A stretch of 13,783 nt of DNA. Source: Jimgerdemannia flammicorona (taxonomy: Eukaryota; Mucoromycota; Endogonomycetes; Endogonales; Endogonaceae). Numbering within the stretch: the stretch's first letter is position 1; each line of letters begins with the position of its first letter. The DNA lies in NCBI GenBank assembly GCA_003990745.1, contig RBNI01004594.1, positions 1 to 13,783 on the forward strand, read 5' to 3'. The position numbers and the translations under genes were made by a program. The notes under the pieces are model-generated. The model did no database searches. It saw only the letters and a list, made by a program, of their open reading frames with translations, and was not told the origin of the DNA. This document shows positions 9,501 to 13,783 of the stretch, piece by piece.

Positions 9501-9980
9501 GAAGGGGGATATATACAGATGCCTGAACATTGGCTAGGAGAGTGTGAGGTGCTTAGTACCTTTTGGTAGAATATTGGGGATCATCTGGGGGTAGTGTGTA
9601 GGGGAGCTGACATGCAGGGGCAATGAGAGAATTTAAGGGGCAGACTGGAGGGGAGGGTGGAGAAGGAATGGCTGACGTTAGGTTGGGCTTTGGCCATTTG
9701 GGTGGGGTTGGCCAGTCACTGATTATTTGTTTTTGAGGATGGGAGGAAACTTGGCTCTGAGGTCAGGCTGATGAGGTGGTGTAGCCTTATGGAAGACACC
9801 TTGACAGGCTGGTGGCTTGGTTGGGGGTTGAAGGGGGGTCGAAGGCATCAGTTGGTAGAACAAATCTGTAGGCAGAGTGGGGGGAGGGTTGGTGTTGTGG
9901 GTAAGAAAGCAGTCTTTGTTTGTATAGGTAGGGGGAGTGGCACCCCTATGGGGATTGGGTAGTGGGAGGGTAAACTGTAA
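6519..9980 (+). pseudogene. LINE ORF2: partial APE endonuclease and reverse transcriptase, about 26 in-frame stops
   Basis: A single frame runs from after TAA 6516-6518 to TAA 9978-9980. It contains the second half of an AP-type endonuclease (Y-x-P, GGDFN near 6708, TRIDWILT, SDH near 6980), a linker, then reverse transcriptase motifs: KNWRPIILLDMD (about 7908), FVGGQLIKDG, FLDQEKAYDWV (about 8120), GRGVPQGDPLSPILYAL (about 8286), FADDM (about 8415), NSGARLNWHK and YLGIYL. A post-RT region typical of fungal LINEs follows. Stops are TAG 6801, TGA 6987, TAG 7089, 7155, 7311, 7410, 7563, 7818 and 7839, TAA 7980, TGA 8058, 8085 and 8694, TAA 8712, TAG 8838 and 9015, TGA 9093, TAG 9111, TGA 9204, TAG 9267 and 9303, TGA 9417, TAG 9567, TGA 9624 and 9720, and TAG 9960. 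Trp is unusually frequent, often where relatives have Arg (KAYDRV, RIDR), as CGG-to-TGG change would give. Confidence 0.85.
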
Positions 9981-9996
9981 AATTATTAATAGATGT

Positions 9997-10002
9997 AATA
10001 AA
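9997..10002 (+). promoter_or_regulatory. Polyadenylation signal AATAAA of the LINE
   Basis: A canonical AATAAA lies about 20 bases before the poly(A) run, after the last stop of ORF2. Confidence 0.75.
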
Positions 10003-10019
10003 AGGTAGAGTCCAAGTGA

Positions 10020-10023
<4 letters not shown>

Positions 10024-10053
<30 letters not shown>
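10024..10053 (+). repeat. Poly(A) tail of the LINE
   Basis: Thirty consecutive A mark the 3' end of the element. The following base begins the CpG-normal DNA that carries the host gene. Confidence 0.92.
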
Positions 10054-10055
<2 letters not shown>

Positions 10056-10452
10056 AGATGACCCCCCTTCAACATTACTTCCAGGCTAACTATCGCAGGT
10101 CACCTGGCATTGGATCCAATTAAATTTTGCTTGACCGCCGATAACTCCCTCATTTCATTGTCTTCGGCATTCACTTTCTGTCATGATTTCGACGGTCTTG
10201 ACCACTTCGTCTATTTCTGCCCACCACAGCCTCTCTCCAACGTAGCCGTCCTACCCTCGTGCATGCTACCCCTCTCGGTGAGACTTGAATCCATTACGAA
10301 ATTGTTCAAAACGTTGAGTAGGTACTCTTTCACCCTTCATACCGGTGTTTGGATGGAAATTTTTTTTTTCCACCAAGACCATCTCAATATTTTAGTACAC
10401 GTTCTTACATACTTCTGTCGCGTGATATAACGGCCACCAAATTAGTCAAAAA
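10054..10452. other. Upstream flank of the host gene, no gene recognised
   Basis: CG dinucleotides become frequent again here, in contrast to everything to the left. A 106-codon open frame (10110-10430) has no recognisable motif and is most likely fortuitous. The segment should hold the promoter and 5' leader of the downstream gene, but no specific promoter element can be defended. Its first 14 bases may be the right target-site copy of the LINE. Confidence 0.5.
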
Positions 10453-13159
10453 ATGGACACAAAACAAGAAAGGGCGGTAATCATTAAGACCGTGTTAAAG
10501 GACATCAGTGGCAACTATCTTTTCGATTACCTTACGCGGCGGGAAAGTCAAGCTTCCTTCAAGGGCAATAGTCAACTTGAACACGACTGGTATTTCAATA
10601 GTCTCCAGGACTATATGAACGATAGTGTGCTCAAAGCCAATGCAAATATCGCTAAAGATAAGTTCGAGGTCAGAATATTCTTTTCTCCTTTGTCTTGTTG
10701 TGGCATTTCAACTTCACCCAAGCAAGAGCATCCGTTGGTTGCTCTTGTGATGATCCGCTGGTTCGGGTGAATGATTGACTGGGTTTGCCAAGCAAGAGCA
10801 TCCGTTGGTTGCTCTTGTGATGATCCGCTGGTTCGGTGAATCCCTAGATGTCAGATTTCATTTCATCCAGCAAAAGCATCCGCCGGTTGCTTTTGTGATG
10901 ATCCGCTGGTTCGGATGAAGTTGGATCTGCATCTAGCCATAGCCAGTTTGCTCTTGTGGTTCTGTGGTTTCAGTCGAAACTAGATTTGCATTCTATCACT
11001 TAAAATCCTTGTTGCTTATTCTTGTCCTTCATAGTTAGAAAAAAGGTCAGCAGCTGTTTCTGACTTTTGGAAGAGAATTGGTGAAAAGTGGCAACAAAGA
11101 GAAGAGGAAAAAGCCGCAATGCGAGCTGCTTCGTTGGGGCACCTCAACATTTTCGGTCAGGCGGTGGGTACTGAGGCGGGCACGTCTGTAGGAGAGCCTT
11201 TCTTGGATTGTATTCTCTAGATCTAACGCTCTTTGCTATGACAGCTCACCGTATATGCGTCCCAGTCGCGCTCGAATTTAATTGCAAGAGGCAAGGAAAA
11301 ACGCGACAATGCTTTATGTGAGCAGAAAAACCAAGAGAAAGTCGAAGACGATACTACAGGCGATAAGGATTTCGAAAAGACATCGGCAACTAACGAATCC
11401 TCGGTGATAATGCGGGAAGAAATCTCAAGTTTTTTGACGAAACAAGTGAGTGTGATTTGTAGGAACGTTATGCAATACACGTATACGCAGAAACTCTTTT
11501 TTGGTTTTCCATTAAAGAGGGAGTAAATATAGATGAAGTGCTCTCTGGTTCCAGCAGTTGGCGTTATGGAAAGTTTTTTTTAAAAAAAAATTCTGTCTTT
11601 TAACTTTCTATTCATACACTCTAGAAAGCGCAAAAGTCTGGATCGTCCACCACTAGAGCGCAAAACGTAAAGACCGATATGAAAAGCCTGGAACACAAGA
11701 AGCATCAGCAGAGGTTTCTGCTAGCAAAAAGGCTCGGCGAGATCAGGTAGATGAACAAGTACATATCTAACACGACACATAGCGTAGAGTACTAATACCT
11801 CTCTGCATCTGCCTTGATAGCGCTATGCAGGAATGGACCAAAGTCGGTTCTGGATTCTACGCTCTGGGCGTTCGGTGGAAGAGATCCTTCAAAGAGCTTG
11901 CCTCCAGGAAGGCGCGACGATCATGATACGGTCCTTCACTATCGATTTCTCTTGCGCAGTAACCAAGAATCTGTTCAGTGAAGATGAGTGGGAGGAGATG
12001 ATGAAAAAGAATGTATTTGAGTTACCAGAGTTGCCGCCTTCAACCACCAGTTTTCTGTTGAGGATGAAGAAGGCATTGGTCGAAGGGAACCCTGCATGTC
12101 AAGTACCACTGCCAGACATTGACAAGTTTGCCTGCACTTTAGTCCAGGATTCCTGCAAGATCTGGTACGATGATCATGACATGTTTGCAGCATATGTAGT
12201 ATGGCAACAGGGTACAGATTACTAACCACAACTCTCCTGGCTTGTCTGTTAAAGGCAGAGGCTCTACAGCAAGACCCCGTCACCGTTTAGTGTGAATGAT
12301 CTGTCGGAGGCTTTTTGGGCTCGCAAATCTTGGCCATTGCTGACCGAGTTCCTGGACGACATGGACGGTCTGTTTATGATTGACGGGGAAAAGTCAGGCA
12401 TTGAGAGTGGAAAGCGACGTAACTTTGATCGGCGATATCACCCCGATACTCAAACACCGAGAAAGCAAGTTGGGCGGAAGCTTGATCTTGTCGTCCGCGA
12501 TGTTGTTGAAAAAAAAGATTACATGATTGTGGAGCGTATGAAGGACTGGGACGAAAATTCCACTAAGTTCCTCAAGGAGACAAGCGTTGATTTGTTCCAT
12601 GAGACGCACACCATTATGATGCACAGACTACAAGATACCAGAAATGAAAAGCTTTGGGTCAAAGGCCGATTTTTTGGCATCTATACTGGCAGTAAGTACA
12701 ATTGCAAGTTTTTTTTTTTTCCTGCGACTATTAAACACTCATTATAATACTTGTGCCATAGGCTGCGGATTCCAAACATTTGAGCTGCGACCAGCAGGAG
12801 GCCGGTCATATGTGTCTCTGTTCCACGAATATCCTATATATCAACTGCCTGCCTCAATTCAGGACATGAGGCCACAAATCCAGAGCCTGACCCATCTTCT
12901 CCAAGTGCGCGTATGTGTCGACATTTATCTCGTTGCAAAAGGATGTTTAAACCGAGTTGTCGACTAACGCGTATTGTCTTCACTTTAGCAATTAATGTCG
13001 GATACGATAACTCTGAGTCGCACCAGCTCCGTCGAGGCATCCGAGGATGAGGGGGACGGAAAGGAGGAGGAGGAGGATTCCAGCTGGATATATGGCTCAA
13101 CCCACACTCGACTAGGTGCCTCTATCAATCTCGCGTCGTCTCCCCTCGGCCCCGAATAA
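10453..13159 (+). CDS. Eight-exon protein-coding gene of a fungal lineage-expanded family of unknown function
   Basis: The proposed exons are 10453-10668, 11035-11187, 11245-11445, 11657-11746 (or 11758), 11821-12198, 12259-12691, 12762-12910 and 12989-13159. Every junction is GT-AG and all phases agree, giving about 596 residues ending at TAA 13157. Introns of 57-78 nt have good branch points, for example TACTAAC in 12199-12258 and CTAAT before 11820. Exons 1-4 encode a charged, helical region with basic stretches (SAKRKDR, SKKARRD) that could be nuclear signals. Exon 5 reads FWILRSGRSVEEIL and LFSEDEWEEM, which I remember from many unnamed Mucoromycota proteins. Exon 6 has GRKLDLVVRD followed by YMIVERMKDW, faintly like a PD-(D/E)XK nuclease core, though E-x-K is not exact. 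The C-terminus is acidic (DEGDGKEEEED). No in-frame stops or decay are seen. The start is the first ATG; function is unknown. Confidence 0.7.
10718..10914 (+). repeat. Three-copy hairpin repeat inside intron 1
   Basis: Copies lie at 10718-10766, 10788-10836 (identical over 49 bp) and 10867-10914 (diverged, 48 bp), with a fragment near 10947-10958. Each has a stem CAAGAGCA/TGCTCTTG with a 9-base loop. In copy 3 the stem is CAAAAGCA/TGCTTTTG, so both arms changed together and pairing is kept. A second smaller stem ATCCG/CGGAT follows in copy 3. All lie within the 366-nt intron 10669-11034, by far the longest in the gene. Confidence 0.85.
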
Positions 13160-13160
13160 G

Positions 13161-13301
13161 GTGCAAGGAGTCTTCAAAGAAGGCAAAATTGGACCAGATC
13201 GTTGGCAAAGAATTAGAGAAATTTGTCCAGAATTTGAAGCTGCCCGGGAATATAAAGCAAAGCAGAAGATCGAATTAGAAAGAGAAAGTAGAGAAGCATG
13301 A
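13161..13301 (+). other. Possible extra 3' coding segment or gene remnant
   Basis: Just after the proposed stop, a frame reads EGKIGPDRWQRIREICPEFE and then a Lys/Glu-rich helix, ending at TGA 13299. It looks protein-like and amphipathic rather than random, but I found no splice junction that joins it in phase to exon 8. It could be an alternative last exon, the end of a neighbouring paralogue fragment, or chance. Confidence 0.25.
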
Positions 13302-13539
13302 AAACAGAGAGCGTTAGGCTATACTTTCGGTTTGCTTATTCCAATTATTCTATATGGTGGATCCTAAGCCTGATGCCTGAATGACGTCAAATGTTCACTT
13401 TGTCTGATTTTGTTGCAGCATGCCCCATATAACCTGTCAAGATAGGTTGCTCATTCAACCTCGTTTCCGCTAATATTATTTGTGAGAAATACATAAAATT
13501 TATTATACTGCTAGACAATCTTAAGTCAAGATTGTGAGG
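13302..13539. other. Non-coding 3' flank with small hairpins
   Basis: No gene is seen. Two small palindromes occur: AGGTTG/CAACCT around 13444-13461, and ACAATCTT/AAGATTGT at 13515-13522 and 13528-13535 with a 5-base loop. Either could act in RNA 3'-end structure, but nothing shows this. Confidence 0.4.
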
Positions 13540-13592
13540 CTCATGTTCACTTTCTGCGCGTCGGCTAGTGCGACGGCTCCCTTCTCGCCGAC
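13540..13592 (+). repeat. Repeat unit copy 1 with inverted GTCGGC/GCCGAC arms
   Basis: The 37-base core 13556-13592 matches 13747-13783 at 33 positions, and the similarity extends weakly about 16 bases to the left. GTCGGC (13560-13565) and GCCGAC (13587-13592) form a 6-bp stem. The block is very CpG-rich. It may be a terminal or subterminal repeat of a small DNA transposon, or part of a longer tandem array continuing past the window. Confidence 0.7.
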
Positions 13593-13730
13593 ACCGTTGT
13601 CTACAAGGGGGGGGGGAACGCACAGGATGTACGCGCGCGGTTGTCAGCCGGGACACCAAACAGATGAAGGTAAAAAAAAAAATGCGACGCGCTTCGTTCC
13701 TACGTACATTGCAGGTTCAGGTTTTGCAGG
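13593..13730. other. Spacer between repeats with a G run and an A run
   Basis: The spacer contains ten consecutive G at 13607-13616, an alternating CGCGCG patch near 13632, and an A run ending about 13681. No convincing gene is present. Confidence 0.4.
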
Positions 13731-13783
13731 GCCGTGTTCGTTTTCAGCGCGTCGGCTAGTGCGACAGCTCCCGGATCGCCGAC
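13731..13783 (+). repeat. Repeat unit copy 2, ends at the window edge
   Basis: This is the second copy of the unit at 13540-13592, 191 bases downstream in the same orientation. The arms are GTCGGC (13751-13756) and GCCGAC (13778-13783). Three of the four core mismatches lie together in the loop and the fourth is a single A/G difference; both arms are identical between copies. Confidence 0.7.

Larger units (their letters stand above)
5316..10053 (+). mobile_element. Near full-length non-LTR retrotransposon (LINE) with ORF1, ORF2 and poly(A)
   Basis: The element has an ORF1 with a nucleic-acid-binding-like region, a second frame with endonuclease (GGDFN) and reverse transcriptase (PQGDPLSP, FADDM) motifs, a 3' end with AATAAA and a 30-A tail. 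The RT and the post-RT region (LSLAGRVSILN, then WYLAYHL) resemble fungal L1/Tx1-like LINEs as I remember them. The sense strand is strikingly rich in G and poor in C, and CpG is scarce. ORF1 and ORF2 carry about 27 in-frame stops between them but no frameshift, and the N-terminal half of the endonuclease is missing, so the copy is not autonomous under the standard code. The 5' boundary rests on the imperfect target site and is uncertain; the 3' boundary is clear. Confidence 0.88.

Noticed and set aside
10139..10150. GATAACTCCCT shared with 5305-5315
   Set aside because: It is not adjacent to the LINE 3' end, so it cannot be a normal target-site copy. An 11-mer match is compatible with chance.
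10110..10430. 106-codon open frame upstream of the host gene
   Set aside because: No motif, homology or splice context was recognised. It is an expected length for chance in mixed-composition DNA and is better read as promoter/leader.
10740..10770. GTGATGA resembling a C/D snoRNA box C in the intronic repeat
   Set aside because: No box D (CTGA) at suitable spacing and no closing terminal stem in each copy were found, so a snoRNA call is not supported.

Overview
The window looks like nuclear DNA of a filamentous, probably early-diverging (Mucoromycota-type) fungus. The evidence is one multi-exon gene with short GT-AG introns (about 57-80 nt, apart from two longer ones) and TACTAAC-like branch points, next to a dense nest of transposable elements. 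The taxon is inferred from memory of similar unknown-function gene families; nothing in the sequence fixes it.

Layout. (1) Bases 1-33 are a poly(A) run, the tail of a retroelement lying mostly outside the window. (2) Bases 34-5315 are a very AT-rich, CpG-poor relic with two plus-strand reading frames (here ORF A and ORF B) facing a minus-strand gene of the DUF7869-like, transposase-like family. All three keep long uninterrupted frames full of TAA, TAG and TGA codons. (3) Inside ORF B lies a G+T-rich retro-inserted element (1535-2716) with an AATAAA signal, a poly(A) tail and a perfect 16-bp target-site duplication. Removing it restores the ORF B frame. (4) Bases 5316-10053 are an almost full-length non-LTR retrotransposon (LINE) with ORF1, then an ORF2 encoding a partial endonuclease and a reverse transcriptase, and a 30-A tail. 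ORF2 keeps one frame for about 1150 codons despite about 26 in-frame stops. (5) From 10054 the composition changes abruptly to CpG-normal DNA. A single gene of at least eight exons (10453-13159, about 596 residues) is the only apparently intact gene. Its first intron holds a three-copy hairpin repeat with a paired stem substitution. (6) The right edge (13540-13783) holds two copies of a roughly 53-bp repeat with GTCGGC...GCCGAC arms.

How it fits together. The left 10 kb is a graveyard: an AT-rich DNA-transposon-like unit hit by at least two, probably three, poly(A)-tailed retro-insertions in the same orientation. Many apparent substitutions against remembered family motifs are C-to-T or G-to-A. 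Stops replace Gln, Trp or Arg, frameshifts are absent and CpG is depleted, which points to cytosine-deamination (methylation- or RIP-like) hypermutation. Stop-codon reassignment would give a similar picture and is treated as the rival explanation. The right 3.7 kb shows no such decay.
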